Assembly (NCBI GenBank): GCA_022360175.1
Contig: JAKSDI010000093.1
Location: 1-64,000 of the forward strand
DNA length: 64,000 nucleotides
DNA from: Chitinophagales bacterium
GTDB lineage: Bacteria > Bacteroidota > Bacteroidia > Chitinophagales > Saprospiraceae
Direction: 5' to 3'
Part shown: positions 26,912 to 36,448 of the stretch, in pieces
How positions within the stretch are numbered: the first letter of the stretch is position 1
Layout of the letters: every line of letters begins with the position of its first letter
The notes under the pieces: model-generated
What the model saw: only the letters and a program-made list of their open reading frames with translations
Databases searched by the model: none
Told to the model about the DNA's origin: nothing
Made by a program: the position numbers and the translations under genes

Positions 26912-27286
26912 GGGGACGTAATGGAATCGACAGGGAAGTAAACTGATAAGTAAGCATGTCGGAGTATGATAGCTCATCTCCGTTAACAAACGGCTATTAA
27001 CCTTTTCATATGGCAATACTCAGTATGCCATGGCTGCCTAAGACTAGGTCTTAGAATGCCTTTGTGCCCTACGCTTGATGTCTGATACACAGCGTACCGC
27101 ACATCAACCAACCCTTCAGGCTAGTGATGTAGTTTGTCTCGCCTACATTGCGAAACTCAGAGGATAAGGTGTGAACCGGAAGGTTTCCAATCCAATCTCA
27201 CACTCGAAAACCTAAATTGGGAACTAAACATGTAGAAGGCTTATGAGTGCTTTCGCTGGACGCGAGTTCGACTCTCGCCGTCTCCA
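26912..27286 (+). ncRNA. ssrA: Transfer-messenger RNA (tmRNA)
   Basis: The 5' end GGGGACGTAATGGAATCGAC and the 3' T-arm GGACGCGAGTTCGACTCTCG ending in CGTCTCC pair as the acceptor stem (GGGGACG with CGTCTCC). The total length is about 375 bases. The tag frame at 27012-27041 reads GNTQYAMAA followed by TAA, a typical short tag ending in AA for ClpXP/ClpAP recognition, with the YAMAA ending known from Cytophaga-type bacteria. The 3' CCA is not fully encoded. It rescues stalled ribosomes with SmpB. A 15-bp inverted repeat follows directly. Confidence 0.95.
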
Positions 27287-27295
27287 CAATTAATG

Positions 27296-27374
27296 ATAAT
27301 GTACTGATAAATAAGAGATATGGAAGAAAATAGTTTTGCTTGTTTTACCCTTGTTATCAGTACATTATGTTTTT
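27296..27374 (+). terminator. Long-loop inverted repeat with T-run after ssrA
   Basis: ATAATGTACTGATAA (27296-27310) and its exact complement at 27354-27368 flank 43 bases and are followed by TTTTT. It begins 9 bases after the tmRNA end. It could be the tmRNA terminator, although a 43-base loop is long; alternatively it is a tiny inverted-repeat element. Confidence 0.5.
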
Positions 27375-27446
27375 GTCCTAAAACAAGGTTTATAGATAAA
27401 TAAGTTTTAACATAAACGGTTGTATCTTGTATAAAAGAGCGATATA

Positions 27447-27650
27447 ATGACTATCCAAAGAATAGATAATGAAATTATTATAAGACTTCCAGGTAATATC
27501 AATACTGAAGGGGTACAGCGTTTAATCGATTTTCTGATTTATAAAGAAGCAACCGTAGATTCTAAAGCCACCCAAGATCAAGTTGATGAACTTAGTTCAA
27601 CAATTAATAAAAATTGGTGGGAACAAAACAAAGTGCGTTTTCTCAAATAA
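27447..27650 (+). CDS. Putative antitoxin of a PIN toxin pair
   Basis: A 67-residue protein whose stop codon overlaps the start of the PIN gene (TAATG at 27648-27652). The N-terminal RIDNEIIIRLPGNI looks like a short beta-strand swapped-hairpin segment of AbrB/Phd-type antitoxins, but the match is weak. The overlap implies translational coupling, as in toxin-antitoxin operons. It starts about 160 bases downstream of ssrA. Confidence 0.7.
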   Translation: MTIQRIDNEIIIRLPGNINTEGVQRLIDFLIYKEATVDSKATQDQVDELSSTINKNWWEQNKVRFLK

Positions 27651-28102
27651 TGGAAAAAATTGTAGTGGATACAAATATTGTATTCAGTGCCATCTTGAAT
27701 ACAAATAGTAAAATTGGTGATATGCTTTTAAATTCTGAAGGCATATTCGAATTCTATAGTGCTTCTTATCTTAAAGATGAAATTGCTAATCACCACTCCA
27801 AATTACATGTTATTTCGAATCTTATTCCTGAGAAAATTGAGGTTTCTATAAATGAAATTTTTAAGCATATTCACTTTATTGCTGAAGACCTAATTCCATT
27901 TAAAATTTGGCACCATGCAGCTCAAATCGTTCGAGATGTGGATATGGATGATATTGCCTTTGTCGCTCTAAGCGAACACTTGAATTGCAAACTCTGGACT
28001 GGAGATAAAAAATTAAGAAGAGGTATTATTGAGAAAGGTTTTCAAAAATCAATAACTACAGAGGAGTTATTTGAATGGAGAGAAGAGCTGGAGAAGGAAT
28101 AA
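27650..28102 (+). CDS. PIN-domain toxin-like ribonuclease
   Basis: About 150 residues from the ATG at 27650, preferred over an upstream in-frame GTG-type start because the PIN fold begins at once with EKIVVDTNIVFSAIL and the ATG overlaps the antitoxin stop. Acidic PIN residues are visible in VVDTN, in the Glu of LKDEIANH, and in DVDMDDIAFVALSEHL and LWTGDKKLRRG. It is a different PIN subfamily (PIN_3-like) from the one at 23940. The gene is close to ssrA, a frequent integration point for mobile DNA. Confidence 0.85.
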   Translation: MEKIVVDTNIVFSAILNTNSKIGDMLLNSEGIFEFYSASYLKDEIANHHSKLHVISNLIPEKIEVSINEIFKHIHFIAEDLIPFKIWHHAAQIVRDVDMDDIAFVALSEHLNCKLWTGDKKLRRGIIEKGFQKSITTEELFEWREELEKE

Positions 28103-28137
28103 AAAATAGCCACCTTAAATTTTGAAATAACCTTTTT

Positions 28138-28527
28138 TTATTCCTTCGTTTCAAACCATACCTTATTTTTATCTTCAGGTTCACCATTGTAATTGACGGT
28201 GATTTCTGAACCAGCAGGGATCAATTTTAAGGCATGGAAATTAAGGGTTTTGGACTCAAAATCAGCTTTATATATAGCATTAGGCTGAAAAGAATGATTG
28301 TACAGAGAACCATACCCTAAGGCGATAGCGCAATCTTCATCATCCGGCCCCCACAGAAAATAATAATCATATATTCCTGTTTGGTTGATGATGGGTAATT
28401 CATCTCCTGGAAGGACGATCACAGGACATATTTCTATAATTGCTCCTTCTTCTATATCAGCAGCAGTAAACACTCCACGTCCTCCCAGGGGGCTAAGCGC
28501 AACAAAAAGAGAGGGGACTCTTTGCAT
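28138..28527 (-). CDS. SET-domain protein (putative lysine methyltransferase)
   Basis: A 129-residue compact SET domain. The GGRGVFTAADIEEGAIIE start, the YGSLYNHSFQPNA segment (SAM-binding NHS motif) and EITVNYNGEP near the end are the three conserved SET blocks. There is no pre-SET or post-SET Cys cluster. Bacterial SET proteins of this size are presumed protein methyltransferases; the target is unknown. It lies 23 bases after the VOC protein gene on the same strand and may be co-transcribed. Confidence 0.85.
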   Translation of the reverse strand: MQRVPSLFVALSPLGGRGVFTAADIEEGAIIEICPVIVLPGDELPIINQTGIYDYYFLWGPDDEDCAIALGYGSLYNHSFQPNAIYKADFESKTLNFHALKLIPAGSEITVNYNGEPEDKNKVWFETKE

Positions 28528-28549
28528 GGCACTTCGATTTTATCTGGAA

Positions 28550-29611
28550 TTAGTCTTTTTTGCGATTTAATGCGAGCGCTTTAATCATCCATCTTGGTAG
28601 AGATTTACCAGGCGCACGCTTTTTAAGATTGAGATACCAGCCTAATTTTTTCATGATAGGTACTTTGTGTGTTTCAACAAATTCGATAAGCGTCCCATCA
28701 GGGTCTTCTATATAAGAAAAACGGCCAGCTGCTTCACCCATATCAAAACTGGAACTACTGTCAACTGTAAAAGGAAAACCTTTCGCTTCACAAGTTGATT
28801 TAAGTTGTTCCATGCCTGTTACATCAAAGCAAAGGTGTATAAAACCTAAATCTCCCCAGTAACGGTCGCGAAATACTTTTTGAGGAGTTCTACCTTCTAT
28901 AACTTGCACTAATTCAATTTCAGTAGGACCAAACATTTTTGCAAAAGCACCTACCCGAGGTTTACTATGGCGAAGTAATACCCGTCGTAATGGATGCTCT
29001 CCTCCTGGTACCCCTTTCATTGCCGCAGATGTATCATTAACATCATAGATGATTTGGTCATACCCAAGTACCTCCTGATATAAGGGGAGTGAATTATCTA
29101 TATTAGAAACACCTATAATGGACCCGTACACTCCTCCTGTTGGTTGATTCCGATCTGAAAACCATTCTTCAGCTTCAACAATTTGAAAGATATTACCATA
29201 GGGGTCTATCGTGAAAAAACTTGCAGGAGCATTACCAATTTGATGAATTTCTGTAAGGCATTTGACTCCCTTATCCTGATACATCTGGTAAGTATCCTTC
29301 AAATTTTTACACTTGATCTTGGTGGCATAAATTCCAAGGTCTCCAATTTGTATTTCAAATGAAGAAGCCTGGGGTTCACGGCTGGTATATTGCCATATTT
29401 CAAATCCTCCTCCTCCTTGCATATTGAGTGCTAAAATAGCATAGCGGCTTCTAGGTTTTCCCCCTGTATAAGGGAGCATCAAATTAGCTTCGGCTTTTTC
29501 TTTAAATACAGGGACATCAACGCCAAAAAATTGGCGATACCACTTCCAGGCCTCATCTGCATTGCTAACACCTACTCCAACTTGTTGTATCCCACTTATA
29601 ATATAGTCCAT
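28550..29611 (-). CDS. Two-domain VOC (glyoxalase/dioxygenase) superfamily protein
   Basis: A 353-residue protein with two vicinal-oxygen-chelate halves: about 8-130 and about 145-315. The second half has the usual metal-ligand positions in LGFIHLCFDV and DGTLIEFVETH. The C-terminal 40 residues are basic (LKKRAPGKSLPRW). Members bind a metal and act on small substrates such as methylglyoxal adducts or aromatic diols; the substrate here is unknown. It is upstream of the SET gene on the same strand. Confidence 0.8.
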   Translation of the reverse strand: MDYIISGIQQVGVGVSNADEAWKWYRQFFGVDVPVFKEKAEANLMLPYTGGKPRSRYAILALNMQGGGGFEIWQYTSREPQASSFEIQIGDLGIYATKIKCKNLKDTYQMYQDKGVKCLTEIHQIGNAPASFFTIDPYGNIFQIVEAEEWFSDRNQPTGGVYGSIIGVSNIDNSLPLYQEVLGYDQIIYDVNDTSAAMKGVPGGEHPLRRVLLRHSKPRVGAFAKMFGPTEIELVQVIEGRTPQKVFRDRYWGDLGFIHLCFDVTGMEQLKSTCEAKGFPFTVDSSSSFDMGEAAGRFSYIEDPDGTLIEFVETHKVPIMKKLGWYLNLKKRAPGKSLPRWMIKALALNRKKD

Positions 29612-29705
29612 TGATACTTAACTTATTTGTTCTGTTAAAAGATCACTTGTATTGTTTGTTTATTCATAGGTTGTTTGGATCTTTCGCAGCAATATATGAC
29701 AATTG

Positions 29706-30608
29706 TCAGTCATTTTGATAATGCTGTTGGTACTTCATACGACTTGTCATGCAGGTTGACAAACTTTCTCTCCAGTGTGGGATATTAAGTGAAAATGTTT
29801 CCTTGATTTTATTTTTATTTAAAACACTAAAATGAGGGCGCTGTGCAGCAGTAGGGTATTGACTGCTTTCAATGGGATATACAGAGCACTGAATACCGGA
29901 TAATTCAAAGATAGCTAAAGCAAAATCATACCAACTACAAACTCCTTCATTACTGTAGTGAAATATGCCCTTCATGCTATTTCTTTTATGTTCATCGGCA
30001 GTAGCTTGAGTAATGATTTCTAAAGTTGCTTGCGCTAAATCTCTTGCATGGGTAGGCGTACCAATCTGATCAAAAACTACCTTTAATTCGTCTCTTTCCT
30101 GTCCCAGTCTAAGCATCGTATTTAAAAAGTTATGTCCCTGTTGGGCATAAACCCACGATGTTCGGATGATCATAGTGTGTGGATGATGGGCTAGTGCAAG
30201 TTGCTCTCCCTCCAGTTTAGTACGAGCATAAACACTTTTAGGGGAAGTAGGGTCCGTTTCAATAAAAGGTCGATTTTGCTCATTGTGATAGACATAATCA
30301 GTAGAGTAATGGATCATTGGAATATCCCTGGCGGCACAAGCCTGAGCTAATATACTTGTAGCTCTTACATTTACTAATTGTGCTTTCTCAATTTCTTCCT
30401 CCGCTCTGTCAACTGCTGTATATGCCGCGCAGTTGATGAGATAATCTACTGAATATGTATCCAAAAAATGCTTAATGGCAGCTTCATTGGTAATATCCAA
30501 AGTTGATCGGTCAGTAAGGTGAAAATTAAACTGTGGATAATGCTGCTGTAATAGCTTCAGTTCGTTACCTAATTGCCCTTTTGCTCCAGTTATCAGAAGG
30601 TGTTTCAT
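29706..30608 (-). CDS. rfbD: dTDP-4-dehydrorhamnose reductase
   Basis: A 300-residue short-chain dehydrogenase that reduces dTDP-4-keto-L-rhamnose to dTDP-L-rhamnose, a precursor of cell-surface polysaccharide. The NADPH fold begins with LITGAKGQLGNEL at residues 4-16, and the catalytic Tyr-Lys pair is in STDYVYHNE followed by SVYARTKLEGE. Length is standard. It is not accompanied by rfbA, rfbB or rfbC in the window, so the pathway must be completed elsewhere. Confidence 0.92.
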   Translation of the reverse strand: MKHLLITGAKGQLGNELKLLQQHYPQFNFHLTDRSTLDITNEAAIKHFLDTYSVDYLINCAAYTAVDRAEEEIEKAQLVNVRATSILAQACAARDIPMIHYSTDYVYHNEQNRPFIETDPTSPKSVYARTKLEGEQLALAHHPHTMIIRTSWVYAQQGHNFLNTMLRLGQERDELKVVFDQIGTPTHARDLAQATLEIITQATADEHKRNSMKGIFHYSNEGVCSWYDFALAIFELSGIQCSVYPIESSQYPTAAQRPHFSVLNKNKIKETFSLNIPHWRESLSTCMTSRMKYQQHYQND

Positions 30609-30652
30609 GCCTGCAAAGGTAGAGTAAATAGCCTAAGAAAAACAAAAGTGTA

Positions 30653-32281
30653 TTAATAAAACAATACAACAACAGCTTGAGAAATGGACTCATCACCATT
30701 ACTCATACGGATATAATAGGTACCCTGAGGCCAAGGTTTAACGTCTATCTGAAGTTCTTTAGCCGTGAATCGGGGAGGGGTTTCTTCAGATTGATAAACA
30801 AGTTGCCCTAATGCATTATATACCTCAAAAAGGTATGGTTCGTAGTCAGGAGTTTCGTATTCAATGTTAATGTAAGAATTGGTTGGATTTGGACTGATCG
30901 ATAGAATGTCCATTTCTCCATTTGATCCTCCACAGGATTTATTAATATGATCTACAGCTCCTAAAACATTTAACCTCCCTCCAGTAGTCGTGTATTCTTC
31001 AAAAGAGGCTAGGATGTCTACACCAGCTATGAGTGCTTCACGAATAGCGAGTGCGGTCTCTTTCGGTTTAGTAAGTGCTTCAGCTGCTATGTTTTCGCAT
31101 GGTAGGCTATACAGTAGTGCAATGGCTCCTGTAAGGTGTGGAGCTGCTGCTGAATTTCCACCAAAAGAATCGTATCTGTTATTGGTATCTGTAGAAAAGG
31201 AACCTTGCCCTGGAGCAGCCATATCAATTGAAACATTGCCATATCCTGTAGAAAAGTATTTCTCATCACTTTCCGTACCATTGAGTACAGTAATAATGAA
31301 GTCACTTTCACAGGTAGTAGGCATATCCCCTTCTTGATCAACATTTAAATCATCATTGGCGGTTCCTGCACCCGTTAGTATGCCCACTTCTCCCATTTCG
31401 TCATACATGCCTCCCCATACTGGTAATTCACTGCAAAAAGTAGGGGTTGTCAACCCAAAAGAGGCATTGGTGGCTACTATAAAGGAACCTTCTTGTCCAT
31501 TACTCTTATTATATCGATCTCTCTGATCAATGACATATTCATAAGCAGAAACAATTTGATCAACATTAATAATAGGAAGAAAAATCATTTTTACATTCCA
31601 GTTGATCCCGCTTACTCCTATTCCATTATTACCTTTAGCCCCAAGAATACCTGCTACCCCAACTCCATGGCTATCATAGAACATCTGATTGGAGTTACCT
31701 CTAAAATTCCATCCCCAGGTATCATCGATATAACCGTTATTGTCATTATCAACACCATCATTTGGTATTTCTCCGGGATTACTCCATATATTTGAATTTA
31801 AATCTTCATGATCTAATGTAAAACCCTTATCTAGAATTGCAACTACGATAGTATCTCCTGCAGTAGTTACTCCTCCTGTACTAGCATTCCACACTTCGGG
31901 CAGGCCGATACGCGTAAGGCCCCATTGCTGAATGTATTCGGGATCATTGGGTTCTGTACGAAAATCTATTTCATGATTAGGTTGGACTGCTTTGATATTG
32001 CGCTGTTGATAAATCCAGCTTTGCAGTTTATCTTTATTCCATAGGGTATCATCAAAGGCAATTAAATGAATATTGAATCTGGAAGTCACTTTCCTTACAT
32101 ACCAGGCAGAAGCAGCTTGTTGTTGGTTTATCTTGGTAAGAAGTGTTTCTATTTCACCATTTTCCTGGAGCCAAATTAATAATTCTGACTCAATATTCCT
32201 TTCTGTAGTTGATTGTGAGTAGCTAATATAATTACATGAGAATAGGATCAGCGCTAGTGCTATTATTCGGATACTTGCCAT
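30653..32281 (-). CDS. S8 subtilisin-like protease with T9SS sorting domain
   Basis: A 542-residue secreted protease. A signal peptide (cleaved near 22) precedes an inhibitor-like propeptide (about 23-105). The S8 domain has its catalytic triad in VVAILDKGFTLDHED (Asp), DSHGVGVAGILGA (His) and GGNSAAAPHLTGAIALL (Ser); the Ser motif departs from the usual GTSMAAPH. The last 80 residues (SISPNPTNSYINIEY ... GTYYIRM) are a type IX secretion C-terminal sorting domain, so the enzyme should be exported by T9SS to the surface or medium. The gene stands alone. Confidence 0.92.
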   Translation of the reverse strand: MASIRIIALALILFSCNYISYSQSTTERNIESELLIWLQENGEIETLLTKINQQQAASAWYVRKVTSRFNIHLIAFDDTLWNKDKLQSWIYQQRNIKAVQPNHEIDFRTEPNDPEYIQQWGLTRIGLPEVWNASTGGVTTAGDTIVVAILDKGFTLDHEDLNSNIWSNPGEIPNDGVDNDNNGYIDDTWGWNFRGNSNQMFYDSHGVGVAGILGAKGNNGIGVSGINWNVKMIFLPIINVDQIVSAYEYVIDQRDRYNKSNGQEGSFIVATNASFGLTTPTFCSELPVWGGMYDEMGEVGILTGAGTANDDLNVDQEGDMPTTCESDFIITVLNGTESDEKYFSTGYGNVSIDMAAPGQGSFSTDTNNRYDSFGGNSAAAPHLTGAIALLYSLPCENIAAEALTKPKETALAIREALIAGVDILASFEEYTTTGGRLNVLGAVDHINKSCGGSNGEMDILSISPNPTNSYINIEYETPDYEPYLFEVYNALGQLVYQSEETPPRFTAKELQIDVKPWPQGTYYIRMSNGDESISQAVVVLFY

Positions 32282-32431
32282 AGGATTACCAATTTCTAAG
32301 TTCTTAAGTTGACTCCCAAAATTAGCGGTTTTTTAAATAAGAAACACAAACTGGCTTAAACTGGCTTATCAGAATAGGTAAATTATTGTGCAATGACATG
32401 TGGGAGACATACTGGCACAAGCTATTTATTT

Positions 32432-33193
32432 TTATAAACGTGTAAGTTGTTCTAGAAATTGAGCACGCCTTCTTTTGGAGACAGGTACCACAGAACCATC
32501 TTCAAGATAGGCATTGCCATCTTTTTGATATTTCTTAATGTAATCCAGGTTTATTAAATGGGATTTATGGGTAGCAAAAAAGCCGTAAGGTTCAAGTAGA
32601 CGGATGTATTCACCTATGTTATAGGAACTTATGATGTTCTTCTCCTCTTTGATATAAATTCGAGTACATTTTTGTACACCTTCACAGCGAATGATATTTT
32701 CTGTACGTACAAATTCCAGCCCTTCTGATGTAGGAATACCTATCTTGTTGCCTTTACTACCAGGGTTCGAAATATTTGTTAATAATTCCTTATTCCTTTG
32801 GTTATCTTGTTTGCTTAATATTCTTGCTTTAGCATTGTGTACTGCCTGCAGGAGGCTTTCTTTTTGTATTGGCTTGAGTACATAGCCTATCGCACAGAAA
32901 GTTATAGCGTCAATAGCATATGTGTCAAAACCAGTAACAAATATAAGTTCGAAATTTACTTCAGGTAATTTTTTTAAAAGATCAAAGCCACTTTCTCTTG
33001 GCATTGCAACATCCAGAAATACCAACTCTGGTTGCTCTTTTAAGATAAACTCATAAGCGGAGGCTGCATTTTCTGCCATTCCAATGACTTTTAATTCGGG
33101 GCAATAATCTTCTATTTTCCCCTTTAGAGTAAGTCGTGCATGTTCTTCATCATCTACGATCAATGTTCTAATAATAGTCGTTGTATCCATCAT
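32432..33193 (-). CDS. LytTR-family response regulator
   Basis: About 253 residues. The receiver domain has the acidic pair in LIVDDEEHARL and the phosphorylated Asp in VFLDVAMPRESG (Asp61 from the ATG at 33193). The LytTR DNA-binding domain fills the C-terminal half (about 150-250: ENIIRCEGVQKCTRIYI, ATHKSHLINLDYI, LEDGSVVPVSKRRR). I start at ATG 33193, one base after the kinase stop codon, instead of a TTG at 33202. It is coupled to the propeller kinase upstream and is expected to be phosphorylated by it. LytTR-type direct repeats occur upstream of all kinase copies in this locus. Confidence 0.93.
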   Translation of the reverse strand: MMDTTTIIRTLIVDDEEHARLTLKGKIEDYCPELKVIGMAENAASAYEFILKEQPELVFLDVAMPRESGFDLLKKLPEVNFELIFVTGFDTYAIDAITFCAIGYVLKPIQKESLLQAVHNAKARILSKQDNQRNKELLTNISNPGSKGNKIGIPTSEGLEFVRTENIIRCEGVQKCTRIYIKEEKNIISSYNIGEYIRLLEPYGFFATHKSHLINLDYIKKYQKDGNAYLEDGSVVPVSKRRRAQFLEQLTRL

Positions 33194-33194
33194 C

Positions 33195-36100
33195 TTAATC
33201 AATTTCAGGTATTGTAATAATAACCCGGGTTCCTAGTGCTTTTTGATATTGATCCAATAAATCTTTGATTTCAAGTTGTATGTCAAAATCTTCAATTTTT
33301 CTAAGGGCATTTAGTCGTTCTTCAGTGATTTTGGTAGCTCTGGATTTGTAATTTTTATTGGATTGTTGTCTTATTTCTCCAGCTTTTTTTCTGCCAATAC
33401 CATTATCTTCTATGACGCATTTTAAAGCCCCATTATCTTCTTTTTTAATGCTAATATTCAAAAAACCTTCTCCATCTTTATGAAATAATCCATGATTAAT
33501 AGCATTTTCAACGAAAGGTTGGAGTAGCATAGATGGTAGGAAGGTATTATGGATATTTATATCTTCAGCAACTGTGAGGTGGTAATCAAACTTTTGCTTG
33601 AATCTAATTTTTTCTAGTCGTATATATAGACTTAGAAGCTTTATTTCTTCTGATAAACGGATGTATTTGTTTTTAGAAGACTCCAGAAAAAGCCGCATCA
33701 AATGCCCAAACTGAGCAAGGTAATCGTCAGCCAATTCTTTTTTATTGGTTTGTATAAAATATTGGATGGCACCTAGTGAATTGAAGACAAAATGAGGATT
33801 CATCTGGGCTTGAAGCGCCTGTAGCTCTAAAACAGCAAACTGTCTATTGATATTAGTTTCCCATTCTGCTTTTTTCTCAATGCTTCGAACTCGCCATAGA
33901 TATATGCTAATGATTATTGCTGTAACAACTAGAATAAGTACCGCATAGAAAAAATTGGTCTGCCACCATGGGGGAGAAATAATAATTTTTACAGGATTAA
34001 GTGCTTGGCTTTTGTTTCCTTGTATGTCAGTAGCGATAAGGTTGAAAGTATAGGTGCCAGGAGCGAGATTACTATAACGGGCGGAGCGATTAGTGGTAGT
34101 AATAATGGAGCGATCAGCTCCTATAAGTTGATAATCATACTGGATATTACCGAAGCTTTTGTAAGAAAGGGCTGTAAAGAAAAATTCGAGCTCATTCTGT
34201 TCGTAAGTCAAATGATAGATACTATTTTTCTCTGTTTTATCCCCATTGATAAAAATCTGATCAAAATATAAGACAGGGGCCGTACTGTCGTGATGAGCCA
34301 TCTGCCTGTTGATACGAGTAAGGCCTTCATTGGTGCCGACAAAAATATATTGATTATCAGCTGCTACACAATTAGCTTCTCTGGTTATTAATCCAGAATT
34401 CACATTATAAGTATTGACTACAGTTGATTGATGAAGTACTTTGTTTTGTTCAATTTGTTTGACACCATAGTTGGTCGCTATCCAGATATATCCATCCTCG
34501 CTGATAAATATATCTTGTACTATATCATTCTCTGTTCCTGCAATATTAAAGGCATTTTTACCATCAAATACTACCAGCCCGTTTCCATCTGTTCCTACCC
34601 ATAGTATATTATTTTTACTTACTTCCAGGTCCCAAATATTTTTACCATTGAGTTGTCCTATTTCGTCGTGAAAGGTATAAGAACCGTTTTTAAAACTACC
34701 CAGGCCATCGTTATGGCCAAGCCAAATGGTTTGAGTCGTATCTATTGATATGCTATAAGTACGATGGTAAGTGAGTAACTGAATGTCTGAGCTGTCTCTT
34801 GAAAAGGTACAGAGATAAGGATAATAACCTCTGGCAACCAGGAGTTGGTTTTTGTCTTCCAGCCAGATTAAATCTTTACCTAGGTTTGAAATATGTTTAA
34901 TCGCAGGTGTGCCAGGTGTATTGTAATTAGGAATGTTTTTATAGTCGATGTTATATTTATAATTCATTACCTCTTCTAAAGAAGATACAGCCTTATTGCT
35001 TAAATCTATCTGCATGACCCCATCACTTTGTTTTATAAACCAAAGAAAGTCTTTTACAATAGATATAGATTTAATAGTAGTAATATTATCATATTTAGCA
35101 CTTGCTTTTTTATCATATAGGGCTTGAGGTTTTAAGTCGTTCGTATTGGTACCGAAGATGTATCCAGCTTTAGTACCAAAGTATAGCCTTTCATTTGAGA
35201 GTGAAAGACAGCTTACCTCCATATCTTTTGTATTGAGCATTTTTGCTACTAAGGTGTTTCTTTCTTGCGCTGTAAGCATGTATACACCTTTTTGAAGGCT
35301 TGTCACCCATATATTGCCTTCTCTATCTTTAAATACCCGATCGAAATGGACATCAGCGGGTAATTTAGGAGAAAAATGATCTATTACCTGATTATCTTTT
35401 TGAATAATTAAGACCCCTAAATTAGTTTGTATTTGTAAGTTTTCATGATTGGGATAGAACCTGACAAAGGTAGGGACGTCATTAAAGTATTTTTTTAAAT
35501 TAAGAGTAGTCATTAGTCTCTTATCAGGAGAGATAATATATATCAAGCTATCGTTTGCTGGTCTGATATAGTAATTGTCTTGATATGCATGATATGATTT
35601 TAGATTGCGGCGGTGTAGTTTTTGAATATCTATAGAGGAGCTATTAAGGAGGGAGAAACTATCGACGATTTCATGTATGTGGTCAATATATATCAGATTG
35701 GAATTATTAGAAAAGCCTATTGATATCCCTGGTTTGTATTGGTAAAAATGTTCAAGTGAATAAGTTTTACTTAATTTATCGGCTAAAAGAGAATCCTTGG
35801 GAAGTAGCTTTTTATAATAATTAGCGCTATCTACAGCATGGAAAGATGGAGCTCCTGTCCATACATTTTTTCCATCCGAGTATATTTTTAAGTGACGAGA
35901 TTGCCTATTTCTTTGTCTCCCTATTAATATGAAGCTATCTCTTTCTACATCCATTAAGACAAGTTCCTGGGCGAAACTGTGAAGCCACAATCGGTCATAT
36001 TTATCTTCAGAGATATTGAATATATCGTTGGTTGGCAATCCGTCAGCCATCGTATAATTCTTAAATCCATAACCATCAAAACGCGCAATTCCTTTATCGG

Positions 36101-36260
36101 TATAAAACCAGATATAACCTCTACTATCTTGCATACCACCATATACTGCATTAGTGGGGAGTCCATCATCTACTGTATATCTCTTATAGCTATATTCTTG
36201 AGCATGGGTCATGATACTCAAAAGCATTATAAAGAATATGAAAATAGATGATTGATACAT
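33195..36260 (-). CDS. Propeller-sensor histidine kinase, LytS-type (copy A)
   Basis: A 1021-residue membrane kinase. A signal peptide leads into two seven-bladed-type beta-propellers built from Reg_prop repeats (GLPTNAVYGGMQDSRGYIWF, GYIWIATNYGV and similar), an Ig-like Y_Y_Y domain (about 690-770), one membrane segment (about 783-803) and a LytS-type kinase with the phospho-His in QAQMNPHFVFNSLGAIQYF and ATP-binding ENAINHGL and IEDNGIGR. It probably senses an extracytoplasmic ligand, often a saccharide in Bacteroidota, and passes phosphate to the adjacent LytTR regulator. It is a tandem paralogue of the gene at 36488-39562; the Y_Y_Y-to-C-terminus part is nearly identical, whereas the propellers have diverged. 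Confidence 0.92.
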   Translation of the reverse strand: MYQSSIFIFFIMLLSIMTHAQEYSYKRYTVDDGLPTNAVYGGMQDSRGYIWFYTDKGIARFDGYGFKNYTMADGLPTNDIFNISEDKYDRLWLHSFAQELVLMDVERDSFILIGRQRNRQSRHLKIYSDGKNVWTGAPSFHAVDSANYYKKLLPKDSLLADKLSKTYSLEHFYQYKPGISIGFSNNSNLIYIDHIHEIVDSFSLLNSSSIDIQKLHRRNLKSYHAYQDNYYIRPANDSLIYIISPDKRLMTTLNLKKYFNDVPTFVRFYPNHENLQIQTNLGVLIIQKDNQVIDHFSPKLPADVHFDRVFKDREGNIWVTSLQKGVYMLTAQERNTLVAKMLNTKDMEVSCLSLSNERLYFGTKAGYIFGTNTNDLKPQALYDKKASAKYDNITTIKSISIVKDFLWFIKQSDGVMQIDLSNKAVSSLEEVMNYKYNIDYKNIPNYNTPGTPAIKHISNLGKDLIWLEDKNQLLVARGYYPYLCTFSRDSSDIQLLTYHRTYSISIDTTQTIWLGHNDGLGSFKNGSYTFHDEIGQLNGKNIWDLEVSKNNILWVGTDGNGLVVFDGKNAFNIAGTENDIVQDIFISEDGYIWIATNYGVKQIEQNKVLHQSTVVNTYNVNSGLITREANCVAADNQYIFVGTNEGLTRINRQMAHHDSTAPVLYFDQIFINGDKTEKNSIYHLTYEQNELEFFFTALSYKSFGNIQYDYQLIGADRSIITTTNRSARYSNLAPGTYTFNLIATDIQGNKSQALNPVKIIISPPWWQTNFFYAVLILVVTAIIISIYLWRVRSIEKKAEWETNINRQFAVLELQALQAQMNPHFVFNSLGAIQYFIQTNKKELADDYLAQFGHLMRLFLESSKNKYIRLSEEIKLLSLYIRLEKIRFKQKFDYHLTVAEDINIHNTFLPSMLLQPFVENAINHGLFHKDGEGFLNISIKKEDNGALKCVIEDNGIGRKKAGEIRQQSNKNYKSRATKITEERLNALRKIEDFDIQLEIKDLLDQYQKALGTRVIITIPEID

Positions 36261-36321
36261 TGCGGAAGGGCGCTTTTATTAAAATTTCATCAAATAATTT
36301 TCGGGTTTATGATAAAACAAA

Positions 36322-36352
36322 ATTAGCGAACTTGATAGTGCAGTTCGCTAAT
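36322..36352 (-). promoter_or_regulatory. Conserved inverted repeat upstream of kinase copy A
   Basis: ATTAGCGAACT and AGTTCGCTAAT are perfect 11-bp arms with a 9-base loop, 62-92 bases upstream of the ATG. The same element occurs at 39624-39652 and 40011-40039. Read on the minus strand it is followed by TTTTGTTTTATC, which may be a -33 element, with TTATTTG about 20 bases on. It could be an operator or a leader hairpin. Confidence 0.6.
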
Positions 36353-36448
36353 AGGGTTAGAAAGTTTAAAAGAGCGCAATAATTTTCGTTAATGTGTTAT
36401 TCTGGTGTAAAGATAAATTCATTGGCATCGAAAATGAAGCTACTTTTG

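Noticed and set aside
27287..27446. tRNA gene after ssrA
   Set aside because: The T-arm-like GTTCGACTC belongs to tmRNA itself; no second cloverleaf is visible.
28103..28137. Terminator between the PIN toxin and the SET gene
   Set aside because: There are T-runs but no convincing stem.
30990..31795. Plus-strand frames inside the subtilase gene
   Set aside because: Antisense shadows; low-complexity Ser/Ile content follows from the coding strand.
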